DNA of 64,000 nt from NCBI GenBank assembly GCA_028872955.1, contig JAGWNX010000005.1:24516-88515 (forward strand), written 5' to 3'. The notes beneath the pieces are model-generated. The model was not told the origin of the DNA. It ran no database searches and saw only the letters and a list, made by a program, of their open reading frames with translations. The stretch is from Acidobacteriota bacterium (lineage in GTDB: Bacteria; Acidobacteriota; Terriglobia; Terriglobales; Acidobacteriaceae). Positions 27,301 through 35,788 of the stretch are shown piece by piece (position 1 is the stretch's first letter; every line of letters begins with the position of its first letter). The position numbers were made by a program, and so were the translations under genes.

Positions 27301-27867
27301 GAAGAGAGCAACTCGAGCTTCGACGTGCGGCACAGCCTCTCCGGCAACTGGGTGTTCGAACTTCCCTTTGGCCCCAACCGCGCCTTTCTCAGCAAAGGCG
27401 GCCTGTGGTCGCGACTGCTCGATGGCTACTCGCTCTCAGGCACCTACACCTTTGCCACGGGCAACTACGCCACCCCGGTCTACGCCGGCACAGCGGCAGA
27501 GGTCGCCTCCGGCGCGGGCAGTTCGCTGCGGCCGGATCTGGTTGCAGGGCAGGCTATTCGCGGGGCAGGCACCCTGCGCAGCTGGTTCAACACCGCTGCC
27601 TTCCGCGTGCCCGCACCGGGCACGTATGGCACCGCCTCGCGCAACTCCATCCAACTGCCGGGCACGGTCTCCGTCAACAGTTCGCTATCCCGCACCGTGG
27701 AGCTTGGCGACACACGTTCGTTTGAGGCACGCGTCTCGGCCAACAACGTCTTCAACACCGTGCAGTATGCCGGTGTGGGCACCACCATCAACGCACCGAC
27801 CTTCGGCCAGGTCACCTCCGCCGCAGCCATGCGCTCGCTCACGTTTGTGGCGCGGTTCCGGTTCTAG
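24304..27867 (+). CDS. TonB-dependent-receptor-like outer-membrane barrel (acidobacterial type)
   Basis: 1187 aa. Signal peptide to about residue 30 (LASVALGFACMAAGAGAQ). Residues 50-120 form a carboxypeptidase-regulatory-like domain (VHGSVQAGTVPLPGVALTATNTLTGKRY). The region where the plug normally sits is unusual: a helical QDDLQQRIQDVQALAQRMGF segment leads into a Gly-rich tract (263-294), and a second Gly-rich tract lies near 477-496. The rest is barrel-like, with YGINYNTGQYATFAQKLALQQP, QVWSLDLQRSL and ASNNVFNTVQYAGVG-type segments and a terminal Phe (ARFRF). ATG 24304 has AAGGA upstream; GTG 24280 is a weaker option. Substrate unknown, probably oligosaccharide or peptide; no classical TonB box was recognised. 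Confidence 0.85.
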   Translation: MHSSRQRAGCRTLASVALGFACMAAGAGAQAPATAAVPAPATASAQASGGTVHGSVQAGTVPLPGVALTATNTLTGKRYATTTDITGSYAMAVPRNGRYVIRAELAAFAPVTTEVLINAAGQNGGQPDQVANFTLQLASRVVLQPDSDAAPTATAGERNSNRGPGLQALSLSGGAADLADASAGTSISGVQMPSLAGAEGSDNLLATDSVTVRGANGQTNGLAGISQDDLQQRIQDVQALAQRMGFNANDVSNAIAGALGGLMQGGGFGGGFGGDFGGPRGGFGGRGGGLGGMRGLNPSQPHGSFGYTGAYSALNANSFSVTGTPIPKPAANRNSFVASLTGSPYLPGLTRPNPKQFLFLSAQQTRSTTPTSTQLIVPTAAQRLGDLTGAGTVYDPATGQPYGATRCSSALAALDASPTACLPQTELSAAGQALLSYYPLPNVASTGTADNYQANTIATAHSTQISARFNRSFGSSPAGFGGLAGFGGFGGGRRQQPSQNTPPSLRQSISESFSYSHAASDAQSFAPQLSGKSMSEGYNLSSGYTLGYGRFNNTATLAWNRSRSTSTNLFTNTAMNPAVQAGVLVGDPSIYGNPFYYGVPTISLSGGIAALSDTTPGDRINQTISFSDFVSWNHKKHNLRLGFDFRRIHADSIGGTNVLGAFTFSGYATENPAQQACQPTTTQSCNFALSGSPIADLLLGLPQQTAVQAGLNKIYLRANAWDYFVQDDFRVLPSLTLNTGLRWEYFSPYSEKYDRLTNLQQTGDFATITQVCASPATGCIVASPSSLVRPDHAMYAPRLGLAWRPKFLKDTVLRTGYGINYNTGQYATFAQKLALQQPFALTQTNTLSSAASPTSCTTANMTLASGFGCSTTITQSNFGVNPDYRLGMVQVWSLDLQRSLRAGVVLNLGYNGSLGGHLDVVRAPNRTATGVLNPNAGQFNYEDSLAFSRQNALTLNARKRMQKGIALQATYTYGHSIDNASSIGGSGNSVAQDDRNLGAEESNSSFDVRHSLSGNWVFELPFGPNRAFLSKGGLWSRLLDGYSLSGTYTFATGNYATPVYAGTAAEVASGAGSSLRPDLVAGQAIRGAGTLRSWFNTAAFRVPAPGTYGTASRNSIQLPGTVSVNSSLSRTVELGDTRSFEARVSANNVFNTVQYAGVGTTINAPTFGQVTSAAAMRSLTFVARFRF

Positions 27868-27892
27868 CTCTCACCAGGAAAGACGTACACCC

Positions 27893-30133
27893 ATGACGCG
27901 CATCGGGCACACAACCCTCCGCCGGGCCACAACAGCAGCACTCACACTGCTGCTTGCCATCGCCGCTGGGCAGCATGCGGCAGCCCAGCAGGCCGCAGCC
28001 CAGCAGACGCAGGCGGCGGCGGCCGCGAACGGATCCTTCACCCTCACCGTGCGCTCAGAGATCGTACTGACCAACGTCGTGGTGCGCGACCGCAAGACCG
28101 GCTCCCTGGTCAAGGGGCTGAAGGCCAGCGACTTTACCCTGCTGGAGAACGGCAAGCCCCAACGTCTTGCCAGCTTTGACTACCAGAGTGTGGACGACGT
28201 AGCCACGCTGGCCGAGAGCAATACCGTCGTCGGCGCTGCCCCCCGCACCGTCGCCTCGCTGCTCAACAACGGCTTCGCCGCCCAGCCTGCTGCGCTCAAG
28301 GATCACCGCCTGATCGTACTGTTCTTCGACCTGAGCAGTATGCAGCCGGAGGATGTGGAGCGAGCCGTCGACGCCGCCAAACAATACATCCAGCAGGCCA
28401 TGCAGCCGGCAGACCTGGTCGCCGTCGTCAGCCTCTCGGGCGGCCTCAGCCTCGACCAGGACTTCACCGCCAACAAACAGGCACTCTTGCACGCCGTCGG
28501 CCAGTACAACGGAACGGAAGGCTCCGGCTACGGGCTGGGCAACGAAGGCGGCACCAGCAGCGGCACGGCCGACGACAGCTCCAGCTTCGTCGCGGACGAC
28601 AGTGAGTACAACGCCTTGAACACGGACCGCGAACTCTACGCCATCCGCGCCGTGGCCCGATCCCTGGAGCGAGTCGATCAGAAGAAGAGCATGCTCTACT
28701 TCAGCGGCGGCCTTACCCGCCAGGGCATTGAGAACCAGGCCAGCATCCGCTCTGCCACCAACGAGGCGGTGCGCGCCAACATGGCCATCTACTCCGTGGA
28801 CACGCGCGGGCTGCAGGCCCTGCCCCCTGTAGGCGACGCCAGCACAGGCAGCCTGCGCGGCACCGCCGCCTACAGTGGCGCAGCCATGCAGAACCAGCTC
28901 AGCACCAACTTCAGCTCGCAGGAGACACTCGGCACGCTGGCTGCCGATACCGGCGGCAAGCTCTTCGTCGACTCGAACGACTTCGCCCCCGCCTTTCAAC
29001 AGATCCAGCACGATACCGAGGGCTACTACATCCTCGGCTTCCACTCCACCAATCAGGCTCGCGATGGCAGCTACCGCCACCTGACCGTCAAGCTCAACCG
29101 CAGCGACGTCAAGCTCGAGTATCGCCCCGGCTACTACGCGCCTGCCGACTTTCAGCACGCGCGCGCCGAAGACCGCGAGCAGCAGCTCACCGACCAGCTG
29201 CGCAGCGACCTACCCGCCACAGACGTCCCCCTCTACCTGCAGGCGCTCTACTTCCGCAGCACCGCAGGGCGTCTCTTTGTGCCCGTATCGCTCATCGTGC
29301 CAGGCTCCCAGATTCCCTTCCTGAAGAACGGTGATCGCAGCAAGGCCACGCTCGACGTGATCGGCAGCGTGAAGAATGCGCAGGGCATCCTGGTGGGCAA
29401 TGTGCGCGACACCGTCAAGCTGGCGTTGGACGCAGCCCAGCAGGTGGAGCGCAAAAACATCCAGTACTCCACCAGCTTCACGCTCGCACCCGGCACCTAC
29501 CACCTGAAGTTTGTGGTGCGCGAGAACCAGACCGGCCGCATGGGCAGCTTCGAGACTGACCTGCAGCTGCCCGACTGGAAGAAGTCGCCGCTCAAACTCA
29601 GCTCCGTAGTGCTGGCCAGCCAACAGGTACCCAACCAGGCTAAAAATCCCGCCAGCCCGCTGGTGCGCAACGGCGTGGAGTGGATACCGAACGTGCCCCA
29701 CGTCTTCCGCCAGGATCAGCACCTCTACCTGCTGTACGAGGTCTACGACCCGGCGCGAGCCAGGCCGCTCGCCTCCACCTCCGCACCTGCGCCCGCGCCT
29801 GCCCAGCAGCACCACACGGGCCCGCCCGTGCGCGTGCTCACCAGCATTCAGTTCATGCAGGGCGGCATCAAGGTCTACGAGACACCTCTTGTCGAAACCG
29901 ATTTCGTCACCAATCCGGAGCGCGGCGCGGTCGAATTTCAATTCGATATTCCGCTGCAGCCGCTCGCCCCAGGTGACTACCTCTGCCAGGTCAATGTCAT
30001 CGACGATGCCGCCGGGGCCTTTAGTTTTCCTAGACTTGCGTTGCGCATTCGCCCTTCGGCTCCGCAAACACCGGCAACTGCGGCAGCAGCTAGGCTTGCG
30101 GGCACACCGCCGACCAGCAACCATGCACCATAG
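27893..30133 (+). CDS. Exported VWFA-related domain protein
   Basis: 746 aa. The signal peptide (ALTLLLAIAAGQHAAAQQ) precedes a Gln/Ala-rich spacer. Residues 50-100 contain FTLTVRSEIVLTNVVVRDRKTGSLVKGLKASDFTLLENGKPQ, the hallmark N-terminus of acidobacterial VWFA-related proteins (TIGR03436). The VWA core starts at HRLIVLFFDLSSM near 137; the metal site reads DLSSM, not DxSxS, so metal binding may be lost. GGKLFVDSNDFAPAFQQIQHDTEGYYILGFHS closes the domain. The C-terminal 350 residues are beta-rich and unassigned. It lies 25 bases after the receptor gene. Probably periplasmic or surface adhesion; function unknown. Confidence 0.85.
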   Translation: MTRIGHTTLRRATTAALTLLLAIAAGQHAAAQQAAAQQTQAAAAANGSFTLTVRSEIVLTNVVVRDRKTGSLVKGLKASDFTLLENGKPQRLASFDYQSVDDVATLAESNTVVGAAPRTVASLLNNGFAAQPAALKDHRLIVLFFDLSSMQPEDVERAVDAAKQYIQQAMQPADLVAVVSLSGGLSLDQDFTANKQALLHAVGQYNGTEGSGYGLGNEGGTSSGTADDSSSFVADDSEYNALNTDRELYAIRAVARSLERVDQKKSMLYFSGGLTRQGIENQASIRSATNEAVRANMAIYSVDTRGLQALPPVGDASTGSLRGTAAYSGAAMQNQLSTNFSSQETLGTLAADTGGKLFVDSNDFAPAFQQIQHDTEGYYILGFHSTNQARDGSYRHLTVKLNRSDVKLEYRPGYYAPADFQHARAEDREQQLTDQLRSDLPATDVPLYLQALYFRSTAGRLFVPVSLIVPGSQIPFLKNGDRSKATLDVIGSVKNAQGILVGNVRDTVKLALDAAQQVERKNIQYSTSFTLAPGTYHLKFVVRENQTGRMGSFETDLQLPDWKKSPLKLSSVVLASQQVPNQAKNPASPLVRNGVEWIPNVPHVFRQDQHLYLLYEVYDPARARPLASTSAPAPAPAQQHHTGPPVRVLTSIQFMQGGIKVYETPLVETDFVTNPERGAVEFQFDIPLQPLAPGDYLCQVNVIDDAAGAFSFPRLALRIRPSAPQTPATAAAARLAGTPPTSNHAP

Positions 30134-30149
30134 GTTGTACCGGTGTCGC

Positions 30150-30179
30150 TTGACAAAAATTATTTATAGGGCAGATGAT
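30150..30179 (+). promoter_or_regulatory. Possible promoter for the TPR gene at 30212
   Basis: A perfect TTGACA (30150-30155) is separated by 18 bases from GATGAT (30174-30179, four of six matches). The spacer is a short AT-rich island (AAAATTATTTATA). Transcription from it would begin near 30186, after the in-frame ATG at 30182, which favours ATG 30212. Confidence 0.4.
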
Positions 30180-30211
30180 GCATGGCCGGACGTGTTCCGG
30201 GAGTTGTCCTC

Positions 30212-31108
30212 ATGCGCTACCTGCTGTTTCGCTTTTCCTCCCTCGCCGCTCTTCTCCTGCTGGCATGCTTCGCCGCTCCTTCGCTGGGCCAGACCATCTC
30301 TCGCGGCGACGATGCCCGCCGCCAGCAGCACGAAAGCCAGGACTGGCAGACCATCGCCCACCACCTGGTCGACCTGCAAACGGCCAGTCGCGACGCTCTG
30401 CTGCTGCAAGGCGACATCCTGCGAGCGCGTCGCTTCCCCTACGACGCACTGGACTACTACAACGCGGCGCTGCAGCGCGAGCCCAGAGACGTGGACGCCA
30501 TCAACCGCATCGGCGTGACGCAGCTGCAGCTGAACAACCTGGTGCTCGCCCGGGCCAGCTTTCAGCGTGCCCTCAAGCTGAACCGTAGGTCCGCCGAGGC
30601 ATGGAACAACCTGGGTGCGATCGAGTACCTGGAGAAGAACTACGCCTATGCGGAGAGCGACTATCGCCACGCCGTCAAGCTGCGCCGCGACGATGCCATC
30701 TACCACTCCAACCTCGCCGTCACGTACTTCGATCAGCAGCGCTACGACAAAGGCCGTCGCGAGATGGCGACCGCCATGCAGCTGGACCCCGCCGTCTATC
30801 GCGGCACCGGGGGCACCGGAGTCTCTGCGCACGTGATGACGCCCGAGGACGAGGCTCGCTTCAACCTGGAGATGGCGCGCGTCTACGCCCAGGCCGGCAA
30901 CACCGTCGAGATGCTGACCGCACTCAGCAAAGCTGCCCGTGGTGGCCTGGATATCGCAACAGCCGTCGGACAGGATCGCAACTTCGCCCCCTATCGCAAC
31001 GACCCTCGCCTGCTGACTCTGCTGGATACCGCCCGCCCGTCTCCATCGGTGACGTTGACCGGGGAGTTGACCGGCTACTCCAACATCGGCCACCAGTCGC
31101 TGCGCTGA
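30212..31108 (+). CDS. Exported TPR protein
   Basis: 298 aa. Signal peptide LLFRFSSLAALLLLACFAAPSLGQ; a Cys in the hydrophobic core (LLACFAAP) leaves a lipoprotein option, but the lipobox is poor. TPR units follow: RFPYDALDYYNAALQREPRDVDAINRIGVTQL, NLVLARASFQRALKLNRRSAEAWNNLGAIEYL, NYAYAESDYRHAVKLRRDDAIYHSNLAVTYF. The C-terminal third (MTPEDEARFNLEMARVYAQAGN) resembles another helical repeat pair. GGGA sits about eight bases before ATG 30212. It follows the VWA gene by 78 bases and may form a periplasmic partner to it, which is inference from order only. Confidence 0.8.
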   Translation: MRYLLFRFSSLAALLLLACFAAPSLGQTISRGDDARRQQHESQDWQTIAHHLVDLQTASRDALLLQGDILRARRFPYDALDYYNAALQREPRDVDAINRIGVTQLQLNNLVLARASFQRALKLNRRSAEAWNNLGAIEYLEKNYAYAESDYRHAVKLRRDDAIYHSNLAVTYFDQQRYDKGRREMATAMQLDPAVYRGTGGTGVSAHVMTPEDEARFNLEMARVYAQAGNTVEMLTALSKAARGGLDIATAVGQDRNFAPYRNDPRLLTLLDTARPSPSVTLTGELTGYSNIGHQSLR

Positions 31109-31111
31109 TGG

Positions 31112-31285
31112 CTAGCGATACGGGCAGTGACGACAGCCGGAGTTGCAGCAATAGCCGCGCTTGCGGTGGTAGGCCTCAGTAAACACCAGGTACGGCCCGT
31201 CGTAGTAGAAGTCCTCTGCAGCCAACGAGTCCGCCGTGTCGGTCTGCTCGCTGCCTGTGCGGGTTGTACGAGCTTCGTCTGCCAT
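31112..31285 (-). CDS. Small DUF5522 protein
   Basis: 57 aa, beginning MADEARTTRTGSEQTDTADS and ending in the cysteine-rich EAYHRKRGYCCNSGCRHCPY. The block FYYDGPYLVFTEAYHRKRGY with a C-C-x3-C-x2-C cluster is the DUF5522 signature, usually encoded near helicases or pseudouridylate enzymes as a tiny, possibly metal-binding protein. The gene is shorter than usual gene-finding cutoffs. It starts 15 bases after the Lhr helicase stop, with GGGAG upstream, so the pair is very likely one transcript. Its stop is three bases from the convergent TPR gene stop. Confidence 0.85.
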   Translation of the reverse strand: MADEARTTRTGSEQTDTADSLAAEDFYYDGPYLVFTEAYHRKRGYCCNSGCRHCPYR

Positions 31286-31300
31286 GGCGTCGTGGACTCC

Positions 31301-34300
31301 CTAGAACAAGCTTAGCCGCTTTTGGGCTTCGTCATGGGCCAGCAGTTCGGTGGGCACAGCGGGCAGCAGCGTACCTTCGCTCACCGGCTCTTCCGTCAGA
31401 TACTGGCAGCCATTCCGGTAGAGCACCTGCCGCCCCGGTATGGCTGGCACCCGCTCCCCGGGCAGCACAACGCCGATCAGATTCACAGGGTCCGCCGCAG
31501 CCACGGCAACCACATCCTCCGTGCTGCGATTGCGCGAGGCCCGCAGGGAGTCCGCAGCCTGAGGCAGCGCAAACTGCTCGCCCGCAAAGCCGGAGACAAA
31601 GCGCCCGCCGCGCACCTCGCCGCGCGACTCCATGCGGCGCAGCATGCTCAACAGGTCCCGCCAGCGTGGGACATTGCTCTCGCGTGCCAGCAGATCGCGG
31701 AAGAGCACGCCGTAGCGCTGCAGCAGCATGCGCGCGGCAGACTCCAGCGCTGCATCCTGCTGCCGGGCCAGCTCCGCCGGTGCCACTTCGGCGACGGCTG
31801 GCGGCAGATGCAGCAGCGACCATCGCCCGGAGCTGCTGCGCAAGGCACTGGCCGCCGGCTTGCGGCGCGGATCCATCATCATGCGCAATGGATCAAAGCC
31901 ATCCGCCGCCGCCAGCCCTGCCGTGGCCAGCTCCCACAGGGCATGTTGCGTCTCTGCCCTGCTGAGCCCCGTCAACCGCTGCAGATCGTTGCCAAAGCAT
32001 GCACCTCGCTGTTGCAGCAGACTGCGCACGGCCAGCGCCTGCGCACTCAGTGCTGTCGCCAGCTTGGTCTCCTCCACGGCGTGCTGCTCCAGCGCGTACG
32101 AAAACCACTCCGCCGTCTCCCGCACGTAGAAGGTAATCGGCGCGGCATTGGTCGGAATCACACGGCGCGGCGCAGCACCATCGCCCGCGGACCATGCAGG
32201 ATGCGGTGAGACACGCCCCCATCCCACAGCGCCTGACAGACTCAACGCATCCAGCCAGGCCGGGTCGTAGTTGGCCACTCGCGAAGGCAGCAGCGTGCGC
32301 TCCCACTCGACGGCCGGCGCCTCAAAGCCCTCCAACTGGCGCAGCGCCTGCAACACGCCGTCTTCACCTGAAAGCTGCGACTGCGGCGCAAGATGCTGCC
32401 AGTGCAGCAGCCAGCGCAGATACACCGCCGGGGAGACAGCCTCCACCTGCCGCCGTAGCGTGCCCAGCGTGAGCCTGTGGATCCGCTGGAGCAGATGCCG
32501 CTCACACCACTCAACATCCACCTCGTTGACCGGAGTCCCCCCCTCGAAGACGCCGCGCAGCAGCAGCCCCTGCATCTCCATCTGCAGCAGTGCCTGCAGC
32601 ACCTTTGTCTCTGGCAGATGCAGACGCGCAGCCAGGCCCGCCGCCGTCACCGGGCCCAGAATTTGTAACCACCCGCGAACACACAGGGCAAGCGCCGCCT
32701 CTGTGTCAATGCTGGTGGCCTGCGCTGCTTCGAGCTCGACCTGCCCCGGCCACAACGCCGCAGCGTGCGGCAGCCGCTCGGTGGCCACCCAGCATGGGCC
32801 CGCACCGCACGGCACCAGTGCTGCGCGTCCCGTCTGCTGCAACCGCGCAAAGAAGATCGGCCAGTGTTGTGTGCCCGGCTGCTGCAAGCCGACCATCGGC
32901 CACGCCACCAGGCTCAGCAGCAGGTCGTGCAGCTCGTGCTCATCCTGCAGGTCTGGCTGGCACTGCTGCCGTACGGTCGCAATCGCTGCAGGATCCAGGC
33001 GGCCTGCCTCCTCCAGCACACTGCTAGGCAGCGTGCGCCGCAGCGAGACCGCACGCGCACGGCGCTCCTCCAGGCCAGCTTCATCCAGAAACGCATACTG
33101 GTTTGCATGCAGCAGTTCATGCGAGAACGGCGAAGGCACCGGCGTGTCCACCGCCAGGCAGCGAATAGCGCCGGAGGCGATGCCTTGCAGCACCTGCTCC
33201 AGCCCCTCCAGATCCATCGCCTCCTGCAGCACGTCCTGCATCACCTCCTGCACGAGCGGGTGATCGGGAATCTGAATATCGCCTTCGATGTTCTCAAAGC
33301 ATGCGGCCGCCTGCGGAAAGACACTGGCCAGCAGATCCTCTGACCGCGTCCGCTGTACCTGCGGCGGAACCCGCTTGCCGCGGCTCATCCGCAGCAGTTG
33401 CAGGCTGCGCCCCGCGGCCCAGCGCCACCGCGTCTTGAACACAGGACTGGCCAGCGAGGCCTGCTCCAGCAGCTCTCTGGCGGTCTGCACCGTCAAAAAA
33501 TGAAAGACGTCACTCAGTGGGAACGAGTGCTGCTCCGCAAGTGCGATGTTGATACCGTTGTCTGTCGCCGCAGCCTGCAGCTCGAAGTTGAAGCCGCGGC
33601 AGAACCGCTTGCGCAGCGCAAGACCCCACGCCCGGTTGATGCGCCCGCCAAACGGCGCATGCAGGATGAGCTGCATGCCGCCGCCTTCGTCGAAGAAGCG
33701 CTCTGCGATCAGCGTGGTCGTGGTGGGCACGGCACCCAGCACGGCACGACCTGTAACCAGGTAGCGAATCAGCTGCATGGCGCCGGAAGAGCACACCGCA
33801 GTCTGCTCCATAAGCCACGCCGCAGTTTCGGCCACTCCGGGTTGCGTGGCCGCCACGCTCGCCGGGCCAATCCCGGTCGTCCGGTCTGCAATCTCCTGGC
33901 GCAGTGCGCTTACCGCCTCAGACAAGACCTCAGTGCGCTGCGGAGCCTCGCCAAACCAGAACGGAACGTTGGGCGGCGCGCCATGGGCGTCCTCCACCAG
34001 AACACGGCCTGAAGACTCCACCCGCTGCACGCGCCAACTGTTGTTGCCCAGCAAAATCACATCGCCCGGCGAGGATTCCACCGCGAAGTGTTCATCCAAG
34101 GTGGCTATTTGTATCTCTTCCGGTTGCAGAATCACGCTGTACAGCGCTGTGTCTGGAATCGCCCCGCCGTTCGCGATCGCAATGCTGCGTGCCCCGCGTC
34201 GTGCATGCAGGTGCCCGTGGATTGCATCGTGCATCAGGTAGGCCCCATAGCGCCCACGCGTGGACTCGATTCCATTGGCGAGCAGTTCGATCAGCTCGAG

Positions 34301-35731
34301 AAATCGATTCCGACTCAAGTCACGGTAGGGCCAGGCGCGCGTCACCAGGCGATAAAGATCCTCGACAGGCCAGGACTCCGCACTGCAACAAGCCACAATC
34401 TGCTGCATCAGCACGTCGATTGGTTCGGGCGGTATTTGTAACTTATCCAGTTCCCCACGGCGAATCAGCCGCACCAGCCCAGCCAGTTCCAGCAAGTCGT
34501 CGCGCGTCGTGGCAAACAATCTGCCCTTCGGGGTTGCCCCGCGCCAATGGCCAGAACGCCCAATGCGTTGCATGGCTACAGCGACAGCACGCGTGGAGCT
34601 GACCTGGCAGACCAGTTCCACGTCGCCGATGTCAATGCCCAGCTCCAGCGACGCGGTAGCAACCAGAATCTTCACCTCGCCGCGCTTAAGTCGCTGCTCC
34701 GCATCCAGCCGCAGATTGCGCGACAACGAGCCGTGATGTGCCGCTACGTTCACTACGCCCAGCCGCTCCGCCAGCGCGAAGGCCAGCTTCTCCACCAGAC
34801 GGCGTGTGTTCACAAACACCAGCGTGGAGCGGTGCTGCTGCGCCAGTGCGGCCAGCTTGTCGAAGATCTCCTGCCACATGGAAGTGCTGGCGACCGAACC
34901 CAGCTCCTCGCTCGGTATCTCGATCGCCAGATCCAGCTCGCGCCTGGTCGCAATCTGCACAATGTTTGCCGCAGGCCGCGCCGCGTTTGTGCCAGACAGA
35001 AACGAAGCGACCAGATCAATCGGATTCTGCGTCGCCGACAGGCCAATGCGCAGCGGCGGCTGTGCCAGCCCAGTCAGCGACGCACCTGGCATCAGCGGAT
35101 TTGCACCCGTCACCAGCGCGTCCAGCCGCTCCAGGGTCAACGCCAGGTGGGCGCCGCGCTTGTCGTCGGCAATCGCGTGGATCTCGTCGACGATGACAGT
35201 CTGCACACGGCGCAGTTGCTCGCGCGAGCGTGCCGCCGTCAGCAGAATGTACAGCGACTCCGGCGTAGTTACCAGGATGTGCGGCGGGCAACGCAACATC
35301 GCCGCGCGCTCCTTGTTCAACGTGTCGCCGGTACGCACCCCGGTGCGGATTGGCGCGCACAGATAGCCCCGCTCCAGCGCCAGTTGCTGAATCTCGCGCA
35401 GTGGCTGGTCCAGGTTCTTCTGCACATCGTTCGAGAGTGCCTTGAGCGGGCTGACGTAGACCACCTGCGTGGTGGCGGGCAACCCACCGGCGATGGCGCG
35501 TCGCAGGAGCTGATCGATACAGACGAGGAACGCAGCCAACGTCTTACCGGAGCCCGTTGGCGCAGAGATCAGCGTCGTCTGGCCGCTCAGGATGCTGGGC
35601 CAGCCCGCCAGCTGCGGCTCTGTTGCCGAGCCGAACCGGCGCACAAACCACTCCGCGGTAACCGGGTGCGCCCAGGCCAGCTCCTGCGGCACGGTGCTGG
35701 GGTCAAGGGCAGGTTGGCTGGTCAACGGCAT
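31301..35731 (-). CDS. lhr: Large Lhr-type ATP-dependent helicase
   Basis: 1476 aa. Walker A SAPTGSGKTLAAF, motif Ia YVSPLKALSNDVQKNL, DEIHAIADDKRGAHL (Walker B, DEIH box), SATQ, then VFVNTRRLVEKLA, ATASLELGIDIGDVELV and QRIGRSGH form the helicase core. The Lhr-core follows (LLGNNSWRVQRVE..., FGGRINRAWGLALRKRF). The long C-terminal half, with winged-helix-like segments and a WATERLPHAAALWPG region, matches the long form (about 1500 aa) of bacterial Lhr. Lhr is a 3'-5' helicase linked to DNA repair. ATG 35731 starts MPLTSQPALD. The following small DUF5522 gene is probably co-expressed. Confidence 0.92.
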   Translation of the reverse strand: MPLTSQPALDPSTVPQELAWAHPVTAEWFVRRFGSATEPQLAGWPSILSGQTTLISAPTGSGKTLAAFLVCIDQLLRRAIAGGLPATTQVVYVSPLKALSNDVQKNLDQPLREIQQLALERGYLCAPIRTGVRTGDTLNKERAAMLRCPPHILVTTPESLYILLTAARSREQLRRVQTVIVDEIHAIADDKRGAHLALTLERLDALVTGANPLMPGASLTGLAQPPLRIGLSATQNPIDLVASFLSGTNAARPAANIVQIATRRELDLAIEIPSEELGSVASTSMWQEIFDKLAALAQQHRSTLVFVNTRRLVEKLAFALAERLGVVNVAAHHGSLSRNLRLDAEQRLKRGEVKILVATASLELGIDIGDVELVCQVSSTRAVAVAMQRIGRSGHWRGATPKGRLFATTRDDLLELAGLVRLIRRGELDKLQIPPEPIDVLMQQIVACCSAESWPVEDLYRLVTRAWPYRDLSRNRFLELIELLANGIESTRGRYGAYLMHDAIHGHLHARRGARSIAIANGGAIPDTALYSVILQPEEIQIATLDEHFAVESSPGDVILLGNNSWRVQRVESSGRVLVEDAHGAPPNVPFWFGEAPQRTEVLSEAVSALRQEIADRTTGIGPASVAATQPGVAETAAWLMEQTAVCSSGAMQLIRYLVTGRAVLGAVPTTTTLIAERFFDEGGGMQLILHAPFGGRINRAWGLALRKRFCRGFNFELQAAATDNGINIALAEQHSFPLSDVFHFLTVQTARELLEQASLASPVFKTRWRWAAGRSLQLLRMSRGKRVPPQVQRTRSEDLLASVFPQAAACFENIEGDIQIPDHPLVQEVMQDVLQEAMDLEGLEQVLQGIASGAIRCLAVDTPVPSPFSHELLHANQYAFLDEAGLEERRARAVSLRRTLPSSVLEEAGRLDPAAIATVRQQCQPDLQDEHELHDLLLSLVAWPMVGLQQPGTQHWPIFFARLQQTGRAALVPCGAGPCWVATERLPHAAALWPGQVELEAAQATSIDTEAALALCVRGWLQILGPVTAAGLAARLHLPETKVLQALLQMEMQGLLLRGVFEGGTPVNEVDVEWCERHLLQRIHRLTLGTLRRQVEAVSPAVYLRWLLHWQHLAPQSQLSGEDGVLQALRQLEGFEAPAVEWERTLLPSRVANYDPAWLDALSLSGAVGWGRVSPHPAWSAGDGAAPRRVIPTNAAPITFYVRETAEWFSYALEQHAVEETKLATALSAQALAVRSLLQQRGACFGNDLQRLTGLSRAETQHALWELATAGLAAADGFDPLRMMMDPRRKPAASALRSSSGRWSLLHLPPAVAEVAPAELARQQDAALESAARMLLQRYGVLFRDLLARESNVPRWRDLLSMLRRMESRGEVRGGRFVSGFAGEQFALPQAADSLRASRNRSTEDVVAVAAADPVNLIGVVLPGERVPAIPGRQVLYRNGCQYLTEEPVSEGTLLPAVPTELLAHDEAQKRLSLF

Positions 35732-35788
35732 GGGGAGATTGTAGCGCGATTCTTCGCACTTTATTCGCCCCACTCTTTGCCCCGTTCG

